Source of the DNA: an uncultured Clostridia bacterium
Lineage (GTDB): Bacteria > Bacillota > Clostridia > Christensenellales > Aristaeellaceae
Length of the DNA stretch: 25,116 bases
Direction: 5' to 3'
Assembly (NCBI GenBank): GCA_947600345.1
Contig: CANQGC010000008.1
Span: 1-25,116 of the forward strand
Made by a program: the position numbers and the translations under genes. Shown piece by piece: positions 13,810 to 20,812 of the stretch (positions within the stretch are counted from its first letter, which is position 1; the number at the start of each line of letters is the position of its first letter). The notes beneath the pieces are model-generated. The model did no database searches, was not told where the DNA came from, and saw only the letters and a list, made by a program, of their open reading frames with translations.

Positions 13810-15675
13810 ATGCACGATAAACTGCGAGAGGTACACCTGCGGCAGGTGACGCTGACGGACGAGTTCTGGTCCTCCCGCCAGTGCCTGGTCGCGGAGACGG
13901 CGGTGCCCTACATGGAGCGCATACTGCGCGACGAGGTTCCCGGAGCGGCGAAGTCCCACGCCATCGAAAACTTCCGCATCGCCGCGGGGGAGGCCGGGGG
14001 CGAATTCTACGGCATGGTGTTCCAGGACAGCGACGTGGCCAAGTGGATCGAGACCGCCAGCTACTCGCTGCTGGTGAAGCCCGACGCCGCGCTGGAGGCC
14101 CGGCTGGACGAGATCATCGCCACCATCGCCCGGGCCCAGCGGCCGGACGGCTACCTGAACACATACTTCACGCTGCGGGAGCCGGAGGCGCGCTGGACGA
14201 ACCTGCTGGAGTGCCACGAGCTGTACTGCGCCGGGCACATGATCGAGGCGGCGGTGGCGCACTGCGAGGTCACGGGCAAGCGAAGCCTGTTGGACGTGGC
14301 AATCCGACTCGCCGATCACATCGTCGCGCGCTTCCGGGACGCGGACGCCATCCCCGGCCACCAGGAGATTGAGATCGGCCTGATGCGCCTGTACCGAACC
14401 ACCGGGGACGCAAAGTACCGGGACATGACCGTGCGCTTCCTGAACCTGCGCGGGCAGGAGCCGGACTACTTCGCGACGCACACGCCGAAGCACCCGGGCA
14501 TATCCTACGGCGAGTATCCCATCGACCCCACCGACGCGGACTACAACCAGAGCTACGCGCCCGTGCGGGAGCAGACCGAGGCCCGGGGCCACGCCGTGCG
14601 CATGATGTACATGCTCACCGCCATGGCCGACGCGGCGGAGGCCACCGGCGACGAATCCCTGCGGGAAGCCTGCGAGCGGCTGTGGACGCACATCACCCGG
14701 CGGCAGATGTACGTCACCGGCGGCCTGGGCGCGACCGCGCGCCACGAGGCCTTCCTGCCGGACTTCGATCTGCCCAACGACACCGCCTACGCCGAGACCT
14801 GCGCCAGCGTGGCGATGGCCTTCTTCTGCCAGCGGATGCTCAACCTGGACCCGGATAGCAAGTATGCCGACGTGCTGGAGCTGGAGCTCTACAACGGAGC
14901 GCTGTCCGGCATGTCGCAGGATGGCACGCGCTTCTTCTACGTCAACCCGCTGGAGGTCGTGCCCGGCGTGTCGGGCGTGGCCCCGGGCCGCGAGCACGTG
15001 AAGCCCGAGCGGCAGAAGTGGATGGCCTGCGCCTGCTGCCCGCCCAACCTGGCGCGGCTGATCGTGGGCATGGGTCGCTGCCTGTGGAGCGAGAGCGATG
15101 ACGCGATCTACTCCCACCTCTTCGTCGGAAGCCGGGCGCGGACGGCGCTGGCGGACGTGGAGCTGACCAGCGGGATGCCCTGGGACGGCGGCGCAAGCTA
15201 CGCGGTGCACCCGCACACGGAAGCGCCCTTCGCGTTGATGGTGCGCATTCCCGGCTGGCTGAGGGAGTATCAAGTATTGTTGAACGGCGCGAGAATCGCC
15301 GCGCCCGTGGAGCGCGGCTATCTGAAGGTGGAGCGCGCCTGGCGGGAGGGGGACAGGCTGGAGCTGATCTTCGAACTCAAACCTCGCCGCATCCACGCCG
15401 ACCCGCGCGTGGCGGCGGACGCGGGCTGCGCGACGCTGGCGCGGGGCCCCTTCATCTACTGCTTTGAGGGCGCGGACAACCCCACCCCGCTGCGCGAGCT
15501 GTGCCTCCCCTCGGACGCAAATCCGGAGGTGGGGGAGAACCCCGAGCTCCGCGTGCACACGTTGCGCGTCCCCGGCGAGCGCGACGGCGCGCCCACCGAA
15601 CTCACGGCCATCCCCTACTACGCCTGGGCCAACCGCGGCCTGAACGAGATGCGCGTGTGGATGCGGGAGGAATGA
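13810..15675 (+). CDS. cytosolic beta-L-arabinofuranosidase, GH127
   Basis: 621 residues. Glycoside hydrolase family 127 (former DUF1680), retaining enzymes that use a zinc-bound cysteine nucleophile. By alignment with HypBA1 of Bifidobacterium longum: Glu313 (acid/base, E322), Glu329 and Cys331 in YAETCAS (E338, C340), and Cys409-Cys410 in ACACCPPN (C417 nucleophile, C418). Also present are FYGMVFQDSDVAKW and an N-terminal (alpha/alpha)6-like region followed by C-terminal beta domains. No signal peptide, so it acts on imported substrate. RBS GAGGGGAG precedes ATG 13810, 21 bp after the permease. It releases L-arabinose from beta-L-arabinofuranosides. No arabinose catabolic genes are in the window. 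Confidence 0.95.
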   Translation: MHDKLREVHLRQVTLTDEFWSSRQCLVAETAVPYMERILRDEVPGAAKSHAIENFRIAAGEAGGEFYGMVFQDSDVAKWIETASYSLLVKPDAALEARLDEIIATIARAQRPDGYLNTYFTLREPEARWTNLLECHELYCAGHMIEAAVAHCEVTGKRSLLDVAIRLADHIVARFRDADAIPGHQEIEIGLMRLYRTTGDAKYRDMTVRFLNLRGQEPDYFATHTPKHPGISYGEYPIDPTDADYNQSYAPVREQTEARGHAVRMMYMLTAMADAAEATGDESLREACERLWTHITRRQMYVTGGLGATARHEAFLPDFDLPNDTAYAETCASVAMAFFCQRMLNLDPDSKYADVLELELYNGALSGMSQDGTRFFYVNPLEVVPGVSGVAPGREHVKPERQKWMACACCPPNLARLIVGMGRCLWSESDDAIYSHLFVGSRARTALADVELTSGMPWDGGASYAVHPHTEAPFALMVRIPGWLREYQVLLNGARIAAPVERGYLKVERAWREGDRLELIFELKPRRIHADPRVAADAGCATLARGPFIYCFEGADNPTPLRELCLPSDANPEVGENPELRVHTLRVPGERDGAPTELTAIPYYAWANRGLNEMRVWMREE

Positions 15676-15686
15676 GAACGCAAGCG

Positions 15687-15719
15687 AAAAGCCGGGCGGA
15701 TCACTCCGCCCGGCTTTTT
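15687..15719 (+). terminator. rho-independent terminator of the GH127 operon
   Basis: AAAAGCCGGGCGGA-tcac-TCCGCCCGGC followed by TTTTT: 10-bp GC-rich stem with a good T tract, 12 bp after the stop. It ends 6 bp before the next promoter's -35. Confidence 0.92.
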
Positions 15720-15725
15720 CAGCCC

Positions 15726-15754
15726 TTGACCGAAAGACACGATTGTGCTATAAT
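15726..15754 (+). promoter_or_regulatory. promoter of the Phd/RelE-type toxin-antitoxin pair
   Basis: -35 TTGACC (15726-15731), 17-nt spacer, -10 TATAAT (15749-15754), RBS GGGAGGTG. Packed tightly behind the preceding terminator. Confidence 0.8.
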
Positions 15755-15775
15755 TATGCCACGGGAGGTGAGCCC

Positions 15776-16051
15776 ATGCAGATCATTCCCATCCGGGATT
15801 TGCGCGACACCAATGAGATCAGCGAGCGCTGCAAGGCGAGCGGCGAGCCGATCTTCATCACCAAGAACGGCTACGGCGACATGGTGCTGATGAGCATGGA
15901 TACCTACGAGCGCACGGTGGCGATGGCGGAGGTCTACCGCAAGCTGATGGAGGCCGAGGCGGAGCTCTCGGCGGGCAAGGGCATCGACGGCGAAGCCGCG
16001 TTTGCGCAGCTGCGCGCGCGATACGAACGGCCATGTACAACTATCGAGTGA
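15776..16051 (+). CDS. type II antitoxin, Phd/YefM family
   Basis: 91 residues. N-terminal DNA-binding Phd/YefM fold: MQIIPIRDLRDTNEISERCK, then GEPIFITKNGYGDMVLMSMDTYER, a near-ideal family signature. The C-terminal part (about 50-91) would wrap and neutralise the toxin. ATG 15776 has GGGAGGTG just upstream; the reading frame is open to 15743 but that would start inside the promoter. The toxin start codon lies 19 bp before this stop, so the pair is translationally coupled. Such antitoxins normally autorepress their promoter together with the toxin. Confidence 0.93.
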   Translation: MQIIPIRDLRDTNEISERCKASGEPIFITKNGYGDMVLMSMDTYERTVAMAEVYRKLMEAEAELSAGKGIDGEAAFAQLRARYERPCTTIE

Positions 16052-16341
16052 CGCCCGCCGCGATGCGCGATCTGCAGGAGATCGGTGACTACATCGCATA
16101 TCAACTGTACGCCCCGGAATCGGCAGCCGCACTGATGAACGAGATCGAGGAAGCGGTGAAGCGCGCCTGCGCGTTTCCCGATTCCCTCTCGCCACTGCGC
16201 GACGAGCTGCTTCGCCGCAGGGGCTACCGCAAGATCATCGTCAAGAACTACCTCATATTTGTGCTCCCAGACAAACAGACGAAAACATTGAACGTCATGC
16301 GCGTGATGTACTACGCGCGCGACTACCTGCGAGAACTCTAG
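16033..16341 (+). CDS. type II toxin, RelE/ParE superfamily
   Basis: 102 residues: YNYRVTPAAMRDLQEIGDYI at the N-terminus, LRDELLRRRGYRKIIVKNYLIFVL in the middle and VMRVMYYARDYLREL at the end, the recognisable RelE/ParE fold order (helix hairpin, then beta sheet with a conserved Y-R-x-x-x-V-x-x-Y-x-I-F strand). RelE-type members cleave mRNA on the ribosome, ParE-type poison gyrase; the sequence alone does not decide, although Phd/YefM partners occur with both. It overlaps the antitoxin gene. Downstream is the second class II hairpin array and the convergent amt gene. Confidence 0.92.
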   Translation: MYNYRVTPAAMRDLQEIGDYIAYQLYAPESAAALMNEIEEAVKRACAFPDSLSPLRDELLRRRGYRKIIVKNYLIFVLPDKQTKTLNVMRVMYYARDYLREL

Positions 16342-16409
16342 CCAAGCTCCACACCCCATCGCACCTCACCGCAAAACCGTCCCCATCCGAAAAACGCAGA
16401 AATCCGGGC

Positions 16410-16680
16410 GGGCGCCTTGCTCAAATCTTGATAAGGTTGCCCGACCTTAATGGTCGGGCAAGTCGGCTTGTAAGCCGACCGCCACGGCTCAAATCAAAGA
16501 TTTGAGGCGCGGCGCCTTGACCAAGGCGGTCTGCCCAAAGGGCAGACTTGAATTCCCTTTGGGAATTCAACCTTGTCGGCCTTATGCCGCCGGATTTCGT
16601 CGCTTCGCACAATGCAAACAATAGAAATGAAACGCAGGACTTCCGCCCCATGATCTACGGGGCGGAAGTCCATCGCTTAA
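16410..16680. repeat. class II hairpin array, second locus
   Basis: Non-coding gap between the toxin and amt. Hairpins in order: GCCCGACC/GGTCGGGC (16439-16459), GTCGGCTT/AAGCCGAC (16462-16479), CTCAAATC/GATTTGAG (16488-16506), CGCCTTG/CAAGGCG, CTGCCC/GGGCAG, TTGAATTCCC/GGGAATTCAA, then GTCGGCCTTATGCCGCCGGA, and GGACTTCCGCCCC/GGGGCGGAAGTCC (16637-16671). The second and third match the centre of the 1312-1872 array in sequence and order; the last two modules match copy A (reverse orientation). Confidence 0.82.
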
Positions 16681-16711
16681 GCGCGGCAACAGATGGCCGA
16701 CGGCCCTGCCG

Positions 16712-18454
16712 TCAGAATTGTTCGACGTCCTGGAGGGCGGCGTAGCCTTCCTCGCCGGTGCGGACCTTGACGACGTTCTCCACGTCGTAGACGAAGATCT
16801 TGCCGTCGCCGATGTGGCCGGTGTAGAGCACCTTCTTCGCCGCGTCGATCACCGCGCGAACCGGCACCTTCGCCACGACGATCTCCACCTGAATCTTCGG
16901 CAGCAGGTTCAGATCCATCTCCGAGCCCCTGTAGTACTCCGTGCGTCCCTTCTGCACGCCGCAGCCCAGCACGTTCGCCACCGTCATGCCGGTGATGCCG
17001 ATGCCGGTCATGGCCTTCTCCAGCGCCGCCAGCCGCTCCTGCTTGCACAGAATCGTGACCTTCGTCAGCTTCACATCGGAGGCGAACGCCTTCTCCCGCG
17101 GCGCGCTGGCCACCTGCACCGGCACCGCCGCGTCGATATCCACCACGCGCTCCTCCGCCGGAGACGGCGCGAAGCTCATGCCGGCGTTCACCGCGCCCAG
17201 CGACGGCGCGAAGTCGGCGTAGGCGCTCACCAGGCCGTGTTCGGGCAGATCCAGGCCGCCGATCTCCACCTCGGGGGATACCCGCAGGCCGATGGTCTTC
17301 TTAATCAGCGTGAACACGATCGTGATCGAAACGACCACCCAAAGCGCCGTGGCCATCACGCCCAGCACCTGGATGCCGAAGAACTCGAAGCGGGTCTTGC
17401 CCATCGCTGCCAGGTCCTCATTGGTGATCAGCAACCCGGTCAGCAGCGTGCCCAGCGCGCCGCAGACGCAGTGCACGCTCACCGCGCCCACCGGGTCGTC
17501 CACGTGCAGCTTCTGGTCGATGATCTCCACGGCGAACACCACCGCGATGCCCGCAACCAGGCCGATCACCGCCGCCGCCCAGGGGTTGACCACGTCGCAG
17601 CCCGCCGTGATCGCCACCAGGCCCGCCAGCGAGCCGTTCAGCGTCATGGACACGTCCGGCTTCTTGTAGCGAATCCAGGTGAAAATCATCACCGTAACCG
17701 TCGCGACCGCCGCCGCCAGGTTCGTGGTGAAGAATACCTTGCCCGCCAGCTCCGCCTTGCCGCCGGTCATCGAGACCGTCGAGCCGCCGTTGAAGCCGAA
17801 CCAGCAGAACCACAGGATGAACACGCCCAGCGCCGCCATCGGGATGTTGTGGCCCGGGATGGCCTTGGACTTGCCGTTCTCGTCATACTTGCCGATGCGG
17901 GGCCCGAGCATGATCGCGCCGATCAGCGCGCAGATGCCGCCCACCATGTGCACCGCCGTGGAGCCCGCGAAGTCGTGGAAGCCCAGCTGCGCCAGCCAGC
18001 CGCCGCCCCAGATCCAGTGGCCCGAGAGCGGATAGATCAGCAGCGATATCGCCGCCGAGTAGATGCAGTACGCGCTGAACTTCGTGCGCTCCGCCATCGC
18101 GCCGGAGACGATCGTCGCCGAGGTCGCGCAGAACACCGTCTGGAAGATGAAGTAGGTGTAGAAGGAGACGCCCTCGGGCAATATCGCCGAGTAGTCGCCC
18201 AGCGTCAACAGGTCGATCGTGCCGAACACCGCGCTGGACGTGCCGAACATGATGCCGAAGCCGATCAGCCAGTACAGCGGCGTGCCGATGGCGTAGTCCA
18301 TCACGTTCTTCATGATGATGTTGCCCGCGTTCTTCGCCCGGGTGAAGCCGCACTCGCACATCGCGAAGCCGGCCTGCATCAGAAATACCAGCGCCGCACC
18401 GATGAGCGTCCACATGATGTTGACGTCGCTGAAGAGTTCCATTACGTTCTCCAT
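16712..18454 (-). CDS. ammonium transporter fused to a C-terminal P-II (GlnK/GlnB-like) domain
   Basis: 580 residues. Residues 1-410 are a complete Amt/MEP channel with 11 likely spans, including the twin pore histidines His169 (STAVHMVGG) and His328 (VSVHCVCGALGT), the FQTVFCATSATIVSGAMAER region and the regular cytoplasmic tail GLRV...GLDLPEHG. A roughly 50-residue Ala/Pro/Val linker leads to a full P-II domain (about 461-575): KLTKVTILCKQERL, T-loop QKGRTEYYRGSEMDLNLLPK, TGHIGDGKIFVYDVENVVKVRTGE. At the position of the uridylylated Tyr51 there is Met513. Start ATG 18454 has AGGGGAAG upstream. P-II normally blocks Amt as a separate trimer; here it is tethered one per channel subunit. Confidence 0.93.
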   Translation of the reverse strand: MENVMELFSDVNIMWTLIGAALVFLMQAGFAMCECGFTRAKNAGNIIMKNVMDYAIGTPLYWLIGFGIMFGTSSAVFGTIDLLTLGDYSAILPEGVSFYTYFIFQTVFCATSATIVSGAMAERTKFSAYCIYSAAISLLIYPLSGHWIWGGGWLAQLGFHDFAGSTAVHMVGGICALIGAIMLGPRIGKYDENGKSKAIPGHNIPMAALGVFILWFCWFGFNGGSTVSMTGGKAELAGKVFFTTNLAAAVATVTVMIFTWIRYKKPDVSMTLNGSLAGLVAITAGCDVVNPWAAAVIGLVAGIAVVFAVEIIDQKLHVDDPVGAVSVHCVCGALGTLLTGLLITNEDLAAMGKTRFEFFGIQVLGVMATALWVVVSITIVFTLIKKTIGLRVSPEVEIGGLDLPEHGLVSAYADFAPSLGAVNAGMSFAPSPAEERVVDIDAAVPVQVASAPREKAFASDVKLTKVTILCKQERLAALEKAMTGIGITGMTVANVLGCGVQKGRTEYYRGSEMDLNLLPKIQVEIVVAKVPVRAVIDAAKKVLYTGHIGDGKIFVYDVENVVKVRTGEEGYAALQDVEQF

Positions 18455-18483
18455 GAGCTCACTTCCCCTTTTTCGAATTTCCC

Positions 18484-18519
18484 AAAAAACAGAGATGCTC
18501 GGAGCCTTCGCTCCGAGCA
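18484..18519 (-). terminator. terminator-like hairpin in the amt leader (candidate attenuator)
   Basis: On the minus strand a perfect 10-bp stem, TGCTCGGAGC/GCTCCGAGCA with a 4-nt loop (18519-18496), is followed by CTCTG and six T (18489-18484). It sits between the promoter and the start codon, so it would stop transcription unless prevented. Confidence 0.65.
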
Positions 18520-18539
18520 CCTTCGCTTCTATGTCTGGC

Positions 18540-18568
18540 ATTATAAGCCCGCGAGGCGGCTTTGTCAA
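18540..18568 (-). promoter_or_regulatory. perfect consensus promoter of amt-P-II
   Basis: -35 TTGACA (18568-18563), 17-nt spacer, -10 TATAAT (18545-18540). The start would lie near 18533, giving an about 80-nt leader that contains the terminator-like hairpin. Confidence 0.85.
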
Positions 18569-18708
18569 TGACCGAAAAGGTTAAGGTTTGCCGTAAATTG
18601 TAAACTATATTGCATTCCTGGGCAAAACGCAGGCAAATATCTTGCGCTTTTGCAGGATCAACCGTCGATTCCGCCAAAATTTAACCGCACGAGGATTTGC
18701 CTTCCAGC

Positions 18709-19539
18709 TCAGGAGAGCGCCAGGCCGTTGAGCTGTAGCTCCGATATGGGCGTGCGGGTCTGGCCGATCTCGCTGCGGTTGAACGCGCCGTGGCAGTCGC
18801 TCCCGGCGGTGATCATCGCGCCGCGCCTGCGGCAGATCTCGATCAATCGCCAGGTCACGCCCGGGCTGTGGCGGGGGTAGTGGCACTCCACGCCGTCCAG
18901 GCCCAGGTCGAAGGCCGCCTCCACCCAGGCTTCCAGCGCGCGCAGGTCCTCCGCGGGGAAGGTCACGCCCGGGTGGGCCAGCACCGCGCGGCCCTCGGCG
19001 GCGTGGATGGCCGAAATTACGTCCTCCGCCGGGTCGAAGCCCGCGCCCGCGTAGGTCACGCCGTAGCGCTCGTAGAGGGGGAGCGCAGCCTTCAGGTCGG
19101 GGGTCACGTCCCTGGCCTGGAGGTACTGCAGCATCTTCCATCCGCCGCGGGCGCTGTCGTGGGGGAAGGATTCGTACTCCGCCGGGCTCAGCTGGGGGTA
19201 GTCCGGCAGCATCCGCTCGAGCAGCTCCGCGCTCATGCCGTCGAGCATCGCCCGTGCGTGGCGGATGCGGGAGAGCAGCGCGGGATTCGCCAGGTCCGCG
19301 CCGTAGCAGAGGATGTGGATGTCCGCGCCCCGGAAGATGGCGTCGATCTCCACGCCGGGGATGCAGCGCAGTCCGGCCTCCGGCGCAAGCTTCGCCGCCG
19401 CCAGCGTGCCCTCCACCACGTTGTGGTCGCACACGGAGATCAGCCCGACGCCGCTCTCCCGGGCAATGCGCACGATGCGCTCCGGGGTCAGCGTGCCGTC
19501 GGAGTAGACGGAGTGGATGTGCAGATCGGCAAAGTTCAA
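18709..19539 (-). CDS. PHP-domain metal-dependent phosphoesterase
   Basis: 276 residues from a TTG at 19539, chosen because GGGAGGAGG lies 9 nt upstream and the protein then starts directly with the PHP motif; an ATG at 19587 lacks a site. Metal ligands of the PHP fold are visible: His7 and His9 (DLHIHS), Asp38-His39 (CDHN), Glu64 (PGVEID), His75, His189 (LAHPG), His220 (ECHYPRHS), Asp248 and His250 (GSDCHG). This TrpH/YciV-like class hydrolyses phosphomonoesters of nucleotides (3',5'-bisphosphates) or short 5' RNA ends. Lies downstream of the DUF624 gene but past a terminator. Substrate unknown. Confidence 0.9.
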   Translation of the reverse strand: MNFADLHIHSVYSDGTLTPERIVRIARESGVGLISVCDHNVVEGTLAAAKLAPEAGLRCIPGVEIDAIFRGADIHILCYGADLANPALLSRIRHARAMLDGMSAELLERMLPDYPQLSPAEYESFPHDSARGGWKMLQYLQARDVTPDLKAALPLYERYGVTYAGAGFDPAEDVISAIHAAEGRAVLAHPGVTFPAEDLRALEAWVEAAFDLGLDGVECHYPRHSPGVTWRLIEICRRRGAMITAGSDCHGAFNRSEIGQTRTPISELQLNGLALS

Positions 19540-19660
19540 GCGCTTCGGCCTCCTCCCGGCCCGCGCTTCCGGCGGGGCCGACTCCATGATACCAGATGCC
19601 GGGGGAAAAATCAAGGCGGCGTCCGGCGGGAGGATGTGATTCTGGGTCATCGCCCGGGGC

Positions 19661-19690
19661 AAAAAAGCGCCCGTCCGCGAGGGACGGGCG
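19661..19690 (-). terminator. rho-independent terminator after the DUF624 gene
   Basis: Minus strand: CGCCCGTCC/GGACGGGCG stem (19690-19668) with a 5-nt loop, then GC and six T (19666-19661). It separates the DUF624 gene from the PHP gene. Confidence 0.85.
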
Positions 19691-19793
19691 TGCGCACCGC
19701 GGAAAGCAGTCATAAAGCGGCGCGCAAAAAAGGGGAGGGTCACGGTTCGGGGAGCCATCGCTCCCGAAGGGGTGAGGATTTCCGCTCCGGGCG

Positions 19794-20429
19794 TCAATCC
19801 TCGCCGGCGGGGTTTTGCCGCTCGTCATAGGCTCGGTAGACTCCCGCGAGTATCTTCTCCTGCACGCACGCGATGCCGGCGAAGCCCGCCAGCAGCAGGA
19901 GCGGCAGCAGCGCCACGAACAGCTCCGCGGGCGCATAGAGCGCGAAGGCCAGGGGAAGCAGCACCGTCAGCGCCAGCAGCAGCGTCCGGGGGAGCTGGCT
20001 CACGGCGACGAGCAGCGCGTTTTTGAAGCTCTCGAGCGCGCCGCTCTCGTAGCGGCCAATCAGCGGAAAGATGTAGAGCAGGATCAGGAACCAGGGCGCG
20101 CCCACGCAGAGCATGGCGATGCGCACGAGGATGCCACTCTCGCCCGGCAGCGCGGCGTTGATCCAGAGCAGCGCGCCCACGGCGAGCAGGGGAAGCCAGG
20201 CGAGTGTGGCCTGCCTGAGGTTCGCGGCGAACAGCCTGCGGAAGTTTGCGGCCAGCTTGATATCGTTGCCCGCGAGCAGCCGCCGCGCCATTGCGTGCAG
20301 CGCCGTGCAGCTTGCGCCGATGGTCACCACCGGCAGGCAGCACAGCAGGAAGAGCATGTTCACGGCGATCAGGTCGAAGGCGAACGCCAGGCCCCGCATC
20401 AGGGGGGAATCCTGTTGGAACATCTTCAT
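19794..20429 (-). CDS. DUF624 (YesL-like) membrane protein
   Basis: 211 residues with about five hydrophobic spans: AFDLIAVNMLFLLCCLPVVT, ATLAWLPLLAVGALLWI, IAMLCVGAPWFLILLYIFPL, LLLALTVLLPLAFALY and LFVALLPLLLLAGFAG. The opening GLAFAFDLIAVNMLFLLCCLPVVTIGAS is characteristic of the YesL family, which is found beside sugar ABC transporters in Bacillota; its molecular job is not known. The ATG at 20429 has a strong AGGAGGTG. Upstream on the same strand are repeat copy C and two sugar permeases, so it is likely the last gene of that cassette, ended by the terminator at 19661. Confidence 0.9.
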   Translation of the reverse strand: MKMFQQDSPLMRGLAFAFDLIAVNMLFLLCCLPVVTIGASCTALHAMARRLLAGNDIKLAANFRRLFAANLRQATLAWLPLLAVGALLWINAALPGESGILVRIAMLCVGAPWFLILLYIFPLIGRYESGALESFKNALLVAVSQLPRTLLLALTVLLPLAFALYAPAELFVALLPLLLLAGFAGIACVQEKILAGVYRAYDERQNPAGED

Positions 20430-20520
20430 GGCGGCGCACCTCCTGGGCTGGGTCGCATTTCGGGAATGGGAGCGAGTGGGGTTGAACGGCGCGCGTTTCG
20501 AACCCGTTGCGTGGATGGAG

Positions 20521-20790
20521 AGTTAGTGGCGGGCTCCCTCAGCTTGATTCGCTTCGCTCTCAAGCTGAGGTGTCGCCGCCGCGGCCCGCGCATGGTAGCG
20601 ATGAGGCGTATGTTCCCATTGCCGCAGCAATTTTGTGTGCGCGGGCCGCTGGGGTTGCGCTGGGCTCCGCCCAGACCCGCTGCCGGGCTCCGCCCGGACC
20701 CGTTCTGGGCGCTGCCCAGACCTGCTCAAGGGACTCTGTCCCTTGAGAATTCCTGCCAAGGAACCTGAGGTTCCTTGGATTCTCCCTTCT
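20521..20790 (-). repeat. class I modular hairpin repeat, copy C (inside a putative operon)
   Basis: Reads in the same module order as copies A and B on the minus strand: AGAAGGGAGA leader (20790), CCAAGGAACC/GGTTCCTTGG, stem CTCAAGGGAC/GTCCCTTGAG (20725-20747), then three consecutive GGGC/GCCC hairpins where A and B have one, arms GCGGCCCGCG (20581-20590) and CGCGGGCCGC (20640-20649) enclosing 49 nt, a CCTCAGCTTGA/TCAAGCTGAGG hairpin, and CACTAACT (20528-20521). The CAGGC/GCCTG tail is missing. It fills most of the 383-bp gap between the permease and DUF624 genes. Confidence 0.88.
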
Positions 20791-20812
20791 GCTGGCGCGC
20801 TTTTGGTTCCGA

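Noticed and set aside
12904..15558. 884-codon minus-strand frame opposite the permease and GH127 genes
   Set aside because: Antisense shadow of GC-rich coding DNA; the plus-strand genes have ribosome sites and complete catalytic motifs.
16033..16341. Type II toxin-antitoxin pair as a novel defence system
   Set aside because: Phd/YefM with RelE/ParE is a common, well-described pairing; nothing in its neighbourhood suggests a new system.
18455..18568. Upstream TTG start and 38-residue extension for the Amt-P-II protein
   Set aside because: The TTG is part of the -35 box TTGACA and the extension covers the -10 and the leader hairpin; the ATG at 18454 has a proper ribosome site.
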